Below are positions 25,171-33,152 of a stretch of DNA of 64,000 nucleotides, piece by piece. This stretch comes from Halobacillus halophilus. GTDB taxonomy: Bacteria > Bacillota > Bacilli > Bacillales > Halobacillaceae. The stretch spans positions 248,001 through 312,000 of the forward strand of contig NZ_JAIVAL010000002.1 in the NCBI RefSeq assembly GCF_020171985.1, read 5' to 3'. The first letter of the stretch is position 1. The number at the start of each line of letters is the position of its first letter. The notes under the pieces were generated by a model. It saw only the letters and a program-made list of their open reading frames with translations. It searched no databases and was not told the origin of the DNA. The translations under genes and the position numbers were made by a program.

Positions 25171-25929
25171 ATGTTTAAGACTAAATTAATTATTGGAGCG
25201 TTTACGCTGGCAGCTTCTGCGGCTGTCATCACCCTGACGCTTCAGAATAACAGCTTTAGCAGAAGCGTTTCTTCCGTGGAGTGTCCAGCAGAGGGGGATC
25301 GATTCTGCACTTTTGCAGAGTTAAGTGAGGTCTTCGAAGAAAGTGAGGATTGGGAAATCCAAAAACGTGAATCGTCAAATAACCGTGTACTCGTAAGTGC
25401 CATTCACGGAGGAGGAATTGAGCAGGTAACTTCACAGGTGGCAGACGCTATCGCCGGCAAAAAATACAGCTTATACACCTTTAAGGGAAAGCTTAGTAGA
25501 GGGAATTTTAATAACTTACATATAAATTCTGTTAATTTTGATGAACCTCAGGCTCTTTCAATGGCGAAAGAAGCTTCAATCCATATTTCTATCCATGGGG
25601 CTGAGGGGGACAAGAAAAAAACGCTACTAGGTGGATTAAATGAGGATTTAAGAGGCTTAATTTCTGATCATTTAGAAGCAAACGGCTTCCGTGTTAAGGA
25701 AGCCCCCAAGCATTTAGACGGCGACCATCCCAATAATATTGTGAATCAAACCAAAACCGGACAGGGCGTTCAACTAGAATTAACCCGAGCGCAAAGAAAA
25801 GCTTTTTTTGAAAATGGAACGATTAACTACAGCTCAAGAAATGATGCTTCTAACCAAACGGAAGTTTTCAAGCAATACACAGCCGCCATCCGTGCGGCAT
25901 TAATAGAGTATGAAGAGCGAAATCTTTAA
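25171..25929 (+). CDS. Poly-gamma-glutamate hydrolase family protein, secreted
   Basis: 252-residue protein with an N-terminal signal peptide or anchor (MFKTKLIIGAFTLAASAAVITLTL) and a Gamma_PGA_hydro (PghP/YndL-like) domain. The zinc-dependent hydrolase motifs are VSAIHGGGIEQVTSQVADAI, HISIHGAEG and GVQLELTRAQRKAFF. The family cuts poly-gamma-glutamate capsule or film and is related to carboxypeptidases. ATG 25171 is chosen over an upstream TTG because GAGAGAGTGA lies before it and the signal peptide then starts properly. The VECPAEGDRFCTFAELS segment has two cysteines that may bond after export. It may process extracellular PGA or defend against it. Confidence 0.85.
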   Translation: MFKTKLIIGAFTLAASAAVITLTLQNNSFSRSVSSVECPAEGDRFCTFAELSEVFEESEDWEIQKRESSNNRVLVSAIHGGGIEQVTSQVADAIAGKKYSLYTFKGKLSRGNFNNLHINSVNFDEPQALSMAKEASIHISIHGAEGDKKKTLLGGLNEDLRGLISDHLEANGFRVKEAPKHLDGDHPNNIVNQTKTGQGVQLELTRAQRKAFFENGTINYSSRNDASNQTEVFKQYTAAIRAALIEYEERNL

Positions 25930-26068
25930 TTTCGCAATGTTGCGGCGATTACATCTTCCTGTCATTTAATCCAAATTGGCACATAAACTGTACTAGCTCC
26001 AGGCTGTCCCGCCCCTGGACGATGGAACAGCAGTGAAATTAACATCACAGAGTAAAGGAGATCATCAC

Positions 26069-26776
26069 ATGAAACTACTTGGTCTGAAGTTAATTAATTT
26101 AGCCAGCTTTATGTATCTGCTCACCGCTTCCTTCTTCTTATCACAAGATTTCATGAATCCATCTACCGCTAATGTATATGTTATGCCGGCCCCTTTTGCC
26201 TTTTCGATTTGGTTTGTTATTTACTTCCTTCTTCTCGTCTTTCTAATGAAATCTTTCTTTGCAAATGAAGAGCTTAATCGTGTCGTTGAGCATATCGGGC
26301 TGTGGTTTCCTTTAAGTATGTTCCTATCCGGGACTACCGTTATCGTTGGAACCACTCCTTCGCTACTATTCATTACTTTATCGTTGCTTACTCTCTCTGT
26401 GGTGTACACGAGCATTCAAAGACTTCACCTCTCTACGCATAAATACAGAACCCCCTTTTCCATTTACCTCGCCTGGACCTCTATAGCTACTATCGTGGAT
26501 ACCTTTGTCGTTTTGAAAGCAAATGGAGTACAAGAACTATTTGCCATTGGAGAACTGGGATGGTCCGCTTTTATTCTTGTAGCGGGAGGTCTTATTGCTC
26601 TTGCCTTTTATTTTATTCAGAAAGATACGTGGTTTCCTCTCGTTTTCATATGGGGATACGGAGCTATCTTTGCTTATCAGGAAAACACACTAATCACATT
26701 TATTACAGGTGCTTTTGTCGTCATTCTCTTATTTATTATTTTCTTCAACTGGTTCCAGAAGAATCGTGTTTCTTAA
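26069..26776 (+). CDS. TspO/MBR-related membrane protein
   Basis: 235-residue integral membrane protein with about seven or eight hydrophobic helices. PAPFAFSIWFVIYFLLLVFL and PFSIYLAWTSIATIVDTFVVL match the PxxFxxxW and PFxIYLxW signatures of the larger tryptophan-rich sensory/TspO-like proteins of Gram-positives, but the tryptophan content is modest. Ligand and role are unknown; porphyrin or stress links of TspO should not be assumed. ATG 26069 is chosen, with AAAGGAG 8 nt upstream, over an in-frame ATG at 26033. Confidence 0.7.
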   Translation: MKLLGLKLINLASFMYLLTASFFLSQDFMNPSTANVYVMPAPFAFSIWFVIYFLLLVFLMKSFFANEELNRVVEHIGLWFPLSMFLSGTTVIVGTTPSLLFITLSLLTLSVVYTSIQRLHLSTHKYRTPFSIYLAWTSIATIVDTFVVLKANGVQELFAIGELGWSAFILVAGGLIALAFYFIQKDTWFPLVFIWGYGAIFAYQENTLITFITGAFVVILLFIIFFNWFQKNRVS

Positions 26777-26999
26777 AGTAGATGACTATTTAACTTTCTT
26801 TGTCCCCCAATTACTAATTCTTCATTAAATTCTTACATAATTTTATAATAAAGGAGGGATACTCCCGTTATATACATGATAAAGTTAAATTACTCCTGCA
26901 CCTCATCTGAATCCGCATTCCAGTAGGACTTAATGAATATCCTATAGTAAGGAAGGCAGCATATAATGTCCTTTCTTAACAAACAAAGGGGTGACTGAG

Positions 27000-27524
27000 A
27001 TGGAAAAGGACCTCAAGTTCCAAAACATAACCCACAAAAAGATGGACTTTGATCAAGTATTCGACCATATCCTGACCTTTATGAAGAAGGACCCGCTCGG
27101 AAATTACCGTTTAATGCTTGGCACTGATTCTCAAATCCACCCTTCTCACACCATTTTTATTACAGGAATCGTTATCCAGCGTGTTGGAAAAGGCGCGTGG
27201 GCCTGTTTCTGCAAGAAACTTATCTCAAGAAAAATGACTACACTTCATGAACGCATCTCTTATGAGACATCACTGACCGAACATATTGCTTCTTTATTCA
27301 CCGAAGAAAAGAAAAATGAAATGATCGATATCATTCTGCCTCATATTTACAAAGGTGCTACTTTTACAATGGAGGGGCATATTGACATTGGTTCAGGAGA
27401 GCGGAACCGGACAAGACTGTATGTAAATGAAATGGTAGCCCGAATTGAATCGCTTGGGATCGAGCCGAAAATTAAGCCAGATTCGATTGCCGCAAGCAGC
27501 TATGCTAACAAATACACGAAATAA
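27000..27524 (+). CDS. YkuK-family ribonuclease H-like protein (DUF458)
   Basis: 174-residue protein resembling Bacillus YkuK, an uncharacterised group with an RNase H-like fold. Visible conserved parts are RLMLGTDSQIHPSHTIFITGIVIQRVGKG, with the early Asp, YETSLTEHIASLF, and the C-terminal VEGH-like FTMEGHIDIGSGERNRTRLYVNEMVARIE and KPDSIAASSYANKYTK. ATG 27000 is preferred over an upstream GTG because GGGGTG lies 6 nt away. A ten-codon frame (MSFLNKQRGD, 26966-26998) ends 1 bp before this start and may couple translation. Its nucleic acid substrate, if any, is unknown. Confidence 0.78.
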   Translation: MEKDLKFQNITHKKMDFDQVFDHILTFMKKDPLGNYRLMLGTDSQIHPSHTIFITGIVIQRVGKGAWACFCKKLISRKMTTLHERISYETSLTEHIASLFTEEKKNEMIDIILPHIYKGATFTMEGHIDIGSGERNRTRLYVNEMVARIESLGIEPKIKPDSIAASSYANKYTK

Positions 27525-27563
27525 AAAGCACAACCCCAGTATAAATGGAGTTGTGCTTCCTTT
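27525..27563. terminator. Bidirectional terminator
   Basis: Stem AGCACAAC / GTTGTGCT with T-rich flanks on both strands, between two converging genes (ykuK-like and peroxiredoxin-like). Confidence 0.83.
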
Positions 27564-27564
27564 T

Positions 27565-28218
27565 TTATACTCGTACTTTTTTTAATTGCTCCAGTACTTC
27601 TGAAGGCTCTGCACGATCTTTGTAATCCTCTTTGGTATATTCATAAACGATGGTTCCATCCTGGTCAATTACATAAGTTGCGGAAACCGGAAGGGTCCAC
27701 GCTTCATCGCCATTATGCTCGTCTACTCGCAGCCCTTTTTCTTTGTACACCTCAATCAGATAATCTGGCAGCTGATAAATGAGATTATACTGGTTGGCCG
27801 TTTCATTTCCAACATCACTTACCACATGAAACTGCAGATCATTTTTCTCAGCAGTGGATAGAGAGTGATCAGGCTGTTCTGGACTGATCGCAATAAGTTC
27901 GCCCCCACTATCGTGAATGTCATCGAGAATTTCCTGGTAAGCCCGGAGTTCCATATTACAATAAGGACACCAGCCTCCACGATAAAACGTCAATATGACA
28001 GGTCCTTCTTCCAGCTGTTTGTATAATTCTATTGTATTCCCCTTCGCATCAGGAAGGTTGAAATTGGGAGCTTTTTCACCTTCGGATAGACCTTTTCCAT
28101 CAGAAGATTGCTCCAGTTCTTGAATGGCCTGCTTCATTTTCTCTTGCACATCACCAGGAGCCGTCGCTTTGAATTTTTCAATATATTCGCTGTAGCGCTC
28201 TTTCATTTCTGTCTTCAC
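27565..28218 (-). CDS. Peroxiredoxin-like (AhpC/TSA) protein
   Basis: 217-residue thioredoxin-fold protein of the AhpC/TSA peroxiredoxin-like group. After an N-terminal helical extension (about 45 residues) come LSEGEKAPNFNLPDAKGNTIEL, the redox site TFYRGGWCPYCNMEL (CPYC) and VVSDVGNETANQYN. The CPYC pair suggests a two-cysteine reductase or peroxidase rather than a 1-Cys peroxiredoxin. Translation starts at a GTG with AAAAGGAG 9 nt away. Organic hydroperoxide or disulfide reduction is plausible; the electron donor is unknown. Confidence 0.82.
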   Translation of the reverse strand: MKTEMKERYSEYIEKFKATAPGDVQEKMKQAIQELEQSSDGKGLSEGEKAPNFNLPDAKGNTIELYKQLEEGPVILTFYRGGWCPYCNMELRAYQEILDDIHDSGGELIAISPEQPDHSLSTAEKNDLQFHVVSDVGNETANQYNLIYQLPDYLIEVYKEKGLRVDEHNGDEAWTLPVSATYVIDQDGTIVYEYTKEDYKDRAEPSEVLEQLKKVRV

Positions 28219-28269
28219 AGTAAAAAAACTCCTTTTTGGTTAGATTCACGTTGATTATAGCCTAGTTAA

Positions 28270-29370
28270 TTACTTGGTTAAAGTCATCTGCTCATACCTT
28301 CTTGTTAAAAGCAAGGCAATACCTACAGCGAGTCCTCCAGCGATCAGCTTGCCCACCATAACAGGAACAATCATATCTTTCTCAATCCCTGCTACAAAAG
28401 CAAAGTGACTGCCCAGTACAAAAGCTCCACTTACCGCAAAAGCCGAATTCACGATTTTCCCCCTGCTATCCATGTGCTTCATCATGGCAAGCATGGGTAA
28501 ATGATGGGCAAGTGAAGCGAGGAGGCCGGTCATAGCAGAAGCATTTAAACCAATCTTCTGGCTCAAGCGATTCCATATCTTTTCCCCTTTTTGATTCAAA
28601 AAAGCGATTAAAGGATAAGCTCCTGCAAGGGTAACAGTAATCCTGCCTACAATAGAGACCCCTTCAGAAAGCGGGGCCATGCCTGAAATGATGGTAAAAT
28701 CCGTGAGCGTTTCAATCGTAATGGCTGCAAGTCCAGTAATAATAAGGATTTCGACTCCTTTTCCAAACCAGGCAAACACCCGTATAGCCCCATTCGTAAA
28801 CAACCATAAGCCCATACCGATGAGAACAGAAAGAAGAAGCGCTGGCAATAAGTTCTGCATCATCCATAACCATTCATATCCTGCGATTGCTCCGCCTGCC
28901 AGACAGCCAATCGGAATTGTCACTATTCCGATGAGGATCCCTTTGGCGAAATAAGGACGATCTTCTTTTTGAATAACAGTAAGGGCGACCGGTATAGTAA
29001 AGACGAGCGTTGGGCCCATCATTGTCCCTAAAAATGCCCATGAAAATACAGCTGCTTCATCCGTTAAGGCTAAAGCTTCGGCCAGGGAATATGCTCCCAT
29101 ATCAATCGCTAAAATCATAGAAGCAAACATAGAGGGATCGGCACCCACTCCTTTAAAGACAGGACCAATAACCGGCGCAGCGATCTCTGACAAGACGGGA
29201 GCAAGTGAGATAATTCCTACCATGGATAAGGCGAGCGGACCCATCATCATAAAAGCATCATAGAAATGCTTTCCTAAAGATAAACGTTGATTAAGAACAT
29301 AGTAATCCAGTGCCCCTGCCACCATAAACAAACACATGATAATTAATATTGATTCATTGATCCATAACAA
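28270..29370 (-). CDS. eutH: EutH-family ethanolamine transporter
   Basis: 366-residue polytopic membrane protein of the EutH family, which takes up ethanolamine at low external concentration. It has about 10-11 hydrophobic helices and conserved segments such as MFASMILAIDMGAYSLAEALA, GTMMGPTLVFTIPVAL, GLLASLAHHLPMLAMM and VSGAFVLGSHFAFVAG. The start is set at TTG 29370 because GGGGGGAG is 5 nt upstream and the next residues begin the first helix; a GTG at 29406 is the alternative. There are no other eut genes in the window, so it may serve lipid head-group or nitrogen scavenging. Confidence 0.84.
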   Translation of the reverse strand: MLWINESILIIMCLFMVAGALDYYVLNQRLSLGKHFYDAFMMMGPLALSMVGIISLAPVLSEIAAPVIGPVFKGVGADPSMFASMILAIDMGAYSLAEALALTDEAAVFSWAFLGTMMGPTLVFTIPVALTVIQKEDRPYFAKGILIGIVTIPIGCLAGGAIAGYEWLWMMQNLLPALLLSVLIGMGLWLFTNGAIRVFAWFGKGVEILIITGLAAITIETLTDFTIISGMAPLSEGVSIVGRITVTLAGAYPLIAFLNQKGEKIWNRLSQKIGLNASAMTGLLASLAHHLPMLAMMKHMDSRGKIVNSAFAVSGAFVLGSHFAFVAGIEKDMIVPVMVGKLIAGGLAVGIALLLTRRYEQMTLTK

Positions 29371-29464
29371 TTCCGCTCCCCCCTTTTCACGAAATCTGTC
29401 TCTCACTCATTTCGCTCTGGTCAAAGGTTTTCCCTTCCTGGTTTGGTGCGTAACTTCGCAGACC

Positions 29465-29500
29465 TAAAAAAAGCACTCCGAGTAAATACTCGGAGTGCCT
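29465..29500 (-). terminator. Terminator of msrA
   Basis: Stem GCACTCCGAGTA / TACTCGGAGTGC with seven T on the minus strand, about 18 bp after the msrA stop. Confidence 0.9.
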
Positions 29501-29517
29501 TTCAAGGATTAGCAGTG

Positions 29518-29991
29518 TTAGCCGATTCCACATGCTACTGATCCGTTCTTCTGCAAATACTTCTGATGATGCTCTTCCGCTTCATAGAAAGTGGTGGTCT
29601 TAACAACTTCTGTTACAATCGGGCGCTTGAAAGTGCCTTTCTCATCCCATTCTTTAATTTTCTCTTCAGCAATATATTTTTGACTGGCATCATTGTAAAA
29701 AATCGCTGAGCGGTATTGGTGGCCAATATCAGCACCTTGACGATTTTTTGATGTTGGATCATGCGTTTCAAAAAAGATATTTACAAGTTCAGAATAAGTA
29801 ATAACAGTCGGGTCATACTCTACTTTCACAGCTTCTGCGTGACCTGTTTCACCTGTTTTCACCTGTTCATAAGAAGGGTTTTCCAGATTACCGCCAATAT
29901 ATCCGACTCGTGTAGATGTAATGCCTTCAAATTTTTCAAAGAATGCTTCTACTCCCCAGAAACACCCTGCTCCAAAAATTGCCTTCGCCAT
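29518..29991 (-). CDS. msrA: Peptide-methionine (S)-S-oxide reductase
   Basis: 157-residue MsrA that reduces methionine-S-sulfoxide in proteins and free methionine. The N-terminus MAKAIFGAGCFWGVEAFF holds the catalytic Cys in GCFW. GYIGG, YEQVKTGETGHAEAVKVEYDP and NRQGADIGHQYRSAIFY are all present, as is a C-terminal Cys (SVACGIG) usable as resolving residue. An AGGAAAG ribosome binding site precedes the ATG. It is preceded by a SAM-I riboswitch and terminator, so it belongs to the S-box regulon of this organism and should rise when SAM is low. Confidence 0.95.
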   Translation of the reverse strand: MAKAIFGAGCFWGVEAFFEKFEGITSTRVGYIGGNLENPSYEQVKTGETGHAEAVKVEYDPTVITYSELVNIFFETHDPTSKNRQGADIGHQYRSAIFYNDASQKYIAEEKIKEWDEKGTFKRPIVTEVVKTTTFYEAEEHHQKYLQKNGSVACGIG

Positions 29992-30056
29992 GTCTCATCT
30001 TTCCTTTCCTTTTTAACGCAACTTCTATCGAGAGCCTTCACGGGTATATGACAACG

Positions 30057-30229
30057 AAAAGACCCCTTTTCTTATCCAAGAAAAGGGGTCGTATTATAGT
30101 CCGTACGATCCTCTCATCTCTTAGGATGTCACCATCCTACAGGAATTGGCACCGTTCTCGTCAATCCTTGGATTGATTCGATGGTTGCCGGGCATCAAAG
30201 GGCCAGTCCCTCCGCCTCTCTGGATAAGA
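30057..30229 (-). promoter_or_regulatory. SAM-I (S-box) riboswitch upstream of msrA
   Basis: Read on the minus strand the aptamer begins CTTATCCAGAGAGGCGGAGG near 30229 and continues with GACTGGCCC, GATGCCCGGCAACC, ACGGTGCCAATTCC and GAGATGAGAGG, the conserved core of the SAM-I family. A terminator follows, GACCCCTTTT / AAAAGGGGTC (30061-30090), with a modest T run. When SAM is bound the terminator forms and msrA is off. Confidence 0.93.
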
Positions 30230-30407
30230 AGTTTCCGTTATTTATTTTTAAGTTATCTCATATCTTACAACGTTTTAGCAGTGAAGTAAAGGATGAAGCT
30301 TGAATTTTTTTTGAAAAAAACATATTCAGCTCTCGGTCTTTTACTTTATTCAGATTGCCATGAGAAAATGCCAGTCTATATTGAATTCTCCATCATTCGA
30401 CAAATCT

Positions 30408-31106
30408 TTATTTGCCGCGCTCGCCTGAAGTATTAATCTCTTCAAATGGCTGGACGATGACAAAGCCGTCGCCATTGAATTCCATTTGGATCGATTCTCC
30501 ACTTCCCCGTCCTATGAGAGTTTTAAAGCTGATATCTGTACGAAATTCAGGCTGCAAATGACCCGACCAGGCGACCGTAGCATTTGGATCGGTAATTACT
30601 GGCTGACCCGGACGCACCATAATGGTAAGCGGTTCATAATGAGACGTGATCGCCACTTTTCCTCTTCCCTGCAGTTTGACGTTGAACAGACCGCCAGACA
30701 TCATTCCGGCAACTTTTTTCATCAGTTGAATATCCCAATCTACACCTGGTTCGAAGGCGAGAAGATCATTGCCGTTCACTGTAATTTCTTCGTTATTCAG
30801 TTCCAGAATCGTAATTTTTTTACCTTGATCGGCTAAGTAAAGGCTGCCGCGTCCGGTAGCTTTCATTAGAGAGCTTCCTTCTCCGCTCATGGCTTTTTTC
30901 ACGAAACGACCTACGCCGTGCTCGAGGAATCCCTCTCTTTCAAATTTAATCTGCCCGTTGTACGAGATCATGGATCCTGCTTTAGCCCACACTTGATCGG
31001 TCAAGTTCACTTCCAGGATCCTTGGGGTTTCCAACTCGAAGTATTCATTTTCTGCGTCGTCCTGCTTTGTTTCTCTAATAAATTGTTCAATAGAATATTT
31101 GCTCAT
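30408..31106 (-). CDS. AIM24 family protein
   Basis: 232-residue beta-rich protein of the AIM24/TIGR00266-like family. Repeating beta segments include VWAKAGSMISYNGQIKFEREG, LMKATGRGSLYLAD, VNGNDLLAFEPGVDWDIQLMK, GLFNVKLQGRGKVAITSH and VAWSGHLQPEFRTD, with many conserved glycines. Bacterial members are of unknown function; the yeast namesake affects mitochondrial architecture. GGGGAGAG precedes the ATG. No partner gene flanks it. Confidence 0.82.
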   Translation of the reverse strand: MSKYSIEQFIRETKQDDAENEYFELETPRILEVNLTDQVWAKAGSMISYNGQIKFEREGFLEHGVGRFVKKAMSGEGSSLMKATGRGSLYLADQGKKITILELNNEEITVNGNDLLAFEPGVDWDIQLMKKVAGMMSGGLFNVKLQGRGKVAITSHYEPLTIMVRPGQPVITDPNATVAWSGHLQPEFRTDISFKTLIGRGSGESIQMEFNGDGFVIVQPFEEINTSGERGK

Positions 31107-31276
31107 TCTTCTCTCCCCTTTTTATCGCAAAGTTGGTTCCTAACTAGGATATTCGCTCTATTCCTATGGTACTCCTTCTTCACACAGGGAAATTTACTAG
31201 ACTGATAAGGTAAGAAATACTAATAACTACCCAGCTCTTGTACTACCCTAAATCTCTTCATTAAAGATAAGCTCCC

Positions 31277-31552
31277 GTTACTTGAAGACTCAGTTTCGAG
31301 ACATTTGTTGAGCGGAAGGTCTGCGGAGGATGATTTCGCTTTCCGGCCCTGCACGACGCAGGGTCGTTCGACGTTGCCACAGGACGTGGCGGTCTTCGTC
31401 GAACTTCCTATATGTGGTAAGCTTCCTCAGGCTCCGCCTTCCGGGATCTTACCGATCATGTTCATCCCGCAGGGAGTCTACATCGTCCCCCTCCGGACCT
31501 GGCTAGATCTGAGACTCGAAACAACTTTATCTCTTACACGCTTGAGGAGATA
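31277..31552 (+). repeat. Structured intergenic repeat, copy B
   Basis: About 275 bp without a gene. It shares GGATGATTTCGCTTTCCGG and CCCTGCACGACGCAGGG with copy A. It then diverges into a second module: a region around CGACGTTGCC, a stem GGTAAG / CTTACC near 31416-31464, and GGGAGTCTACATCGTCCCCC. The left end has ACTTGAAGACTCAGTTTCGAG and the right end GATCTGAGACTCGAAAC. Copy E (60950-61248) is the same architecture in the opposite orientation. An 82-codon frame in it is not convincing as a gene. Confidence 0.82.
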
Positions 31553-31679
31553 AAAAACATGGGCTTATGGACATTTTCACAGGCTGAGATATGTAGGATA
31601 CCCTGTTATATAAGCATTTCAGGCCGTTTAAGAAGGGAAGTATCCTCTCTTTCCGAAGGGTCCGTTTTTTTTATAAAAT

Positions 31680-31985
31680 TGGGCTGGTGGGGAAATGGAG
31701 AGACTCCCATGGGAGAAGGGACTAGGTGAGATCCCGCAGCGAGTGAAACGAGCGAGGAAGCTCACCGTTCCCCCATAGGAAAGTGTTCAAATGTGGCATC
31801 ACCCCGAAAGACACGACCAGCATAAGCCGAGCATCAAAAGGACGGTGGTCTTGCCGTCCGTTGATGAACGGCTTATGTCTCGAGTGTCTGGGTGATAGAA
31901 CAAGACGAGCTATTTCCCCGCCAGCCCTCCTCCAAATATCGTAACGGACCCTATTTATCTCGAAATCGAGTCTTACAGTAACTGG
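31680..31985 (+). repeat. Structured intergenic repeat, copy C (hybrid)
   Basis: About 305 bp without a gene. The left half has GGAGAGACTCCCATGGGAG and a GGTGAG / CTCACC stem with GCGAGGAAG, of the same type as the module in copies B and E. The right half is the A/D-type long stem: CATAAGCCG / CGGCTTATG, with an inner stem GGACGG (31840-31845) / CCGTCC (31854-31859). In copy A this inner stem is GGATTG / CAATCC, a compensatory change. It ends with TATCTCGAAATCGAGTCTTA. Confidence 0.83.
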
Positions 31986-32011
31986 CCCGTTTGTTTAATA
32001 TACTGCTTTGC

Positions 32012-32542
32012 TCAACCTAAGAATAAGGCTCCGTAGATGAGCGATCCTAGGATTACAAAGGCGGGGTGCAGTTTTACTTTTTCAAGTAACAAGAAACTGG
32101 CAGCGATGAGAATTGCTGTTTGCAGGAACCCAGTGTCTTCATATGAGTTCCAGAAAAACTGGTACGCCATAATTCCAAGAAGCACAGCAATCGCCGGACG
32201 GATTAAATTCGTCATCCGTCTGACCCTTGGCGAATCCTTGAATTTATATAGAACACTAAGCAGGACAATCATTAAAATAAGCGATGGAGCTACGGTTGCA
32301 AACACACCGACGACCGCTCCCAGGACCCCAGCCTGCTGATAACCGATAAATCCGGCCATTTTTGTAGCAATCGGTCCGGGCAGTGCGTTTGCCATAGCAA
32401 GCATTTCACTGAATTCCGTCACACTCATCCATCCAAATCGGCCCACGACCTCATTTTCTACTAAAGGGATTGAAGCAGGACCGCCACCATAACCGATAAT
32501 TCCAGGTATAAAAAAGGCAACAAATAGTTTCCAAAAAATCAT
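32012..32542 (-). CDS. ywrA: Chromate transporter, half-size subunit (YwrA-like)
   Basis: 176-residue membrane protein of the CHR family, one of two short paralogues that together form a full transporter. Conserved signature: GYGGGPASIPLVENEVV near the N-terminus and MANALPGPIATKMAGFIGY (about 50-68), with five or six helices. Members export chromate or act on related anions such as sulfate; resistance is not proven here. The ATG overlaps the ywrB-like stop codon by 4 bp (ATGA), so the pair is translationally coupled. Confidence 0.87.
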   Translation of the reverse strand: MIFWKLFVAFFIPGIIGYGGGPASIPLVENEVVGRFGWMSVTEFSEMLAMANALPGPIATKMAGFIGYQQAGVLGAVVGVFATVAPSLILMIVLLSVLYKFKDSPRVRRMTNLIRPAIAVLLGIMAYQFFWNSYEDTGFLQTAILIAASFLLLEKVKLHPAFVILGSLIYGALFLG

Positions 32543-33114
32543 GATGACTGCTCCTGACTTTTATGAGTTGGTTTATCTTTAGCTTTTACAGGTTTAAGTA
32601 AGGCATATAGTAACAGCGCAAAGATAAGGAGACCAGGGTGTAAGCCGATCCACTCAATCAGTAAGAGAGAGACCACCGCAAGAGATAGCGAGACCATCCA
32701 ACCCAGATTCCCTTGAGCTTTTTTTAGAAAATCATAAGTCAGCTTGGCAAGCATAACACCTACCACCGGAACCACCGCTTGTGTCATGCCATTGACCCAG
32801 GACTGATCACGAAAACTGTTTAAGGAGGTAATCAGCACAATCATGATGACAATTGTGGGTAGAATAGTTGCTAATACAGCGTTAAGCATGCCTATCATCC
32901 CTGAAACCCGATAACCTATGTATCCCGCCATTTTTGTAGCAATAGGGCCTGGCAGGGAGTTTCCTAAAGCCAGGACATCGCCAAATTCATCATCCGTAAG
33001 CCATTCGTACTTTTCCACCACTTCCTTGTGGACCAGTGGAATGGAAGAAGGTCCTCCTCCATAACCTAGCATTCCCACACGAAAAAAGGCTATAAAGAGA
33101 TTCCATTGCTGCAT
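32539..33114 (-). CDS. ywrB: Chromate transporter, half-size subunit (YwrB-like)
   Basis: 191-residue CHR-family half-transporter, the partner of the downstream 176-residue protein. It has GYGGGPSSIPLVHKEVVEKYEWLTDDEFGDVLALGNSLPGP in the same positions and a polar C-terminal tail (KAKDKPTHKSQEQSS). The order ywrD-ywrB-ywrA in transcription direction matches the Bacillus subtilis ywr region, except that no Lrp-type ywrC regulator gene is present. Confidence 0.87.
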   Translation of the reverse strand: MQQWNLFIAFFRVGMLGYGGGPSSIPLVHKEVVEKYEWLTDDEFGDVLALGNSLPGPIATKMAGYIGYRVSGMIGMLNAVLATILPTIVIMIVLITSLNSFRDQSWVNGMTQAVVPVVGVMLAKLTYDFLKKAQGNLGWMVSLSLAVVSLLLIEWIGLHPGLLIFALLLYALLKPVKAKDKPTHKSQEQSS

Positions 33115-33152
33115 TCCTTCTCCTCTCCTTCCAATCCGGATCTCCTCTTCAT

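Noticed and set aside
31305-31553. 82-codon frame in copy B (mirrored in copy E, 60943-61194)
   Set aside because: It arises from the shared repeat sequence, has no ribosome binding site and no recognisable protein family.
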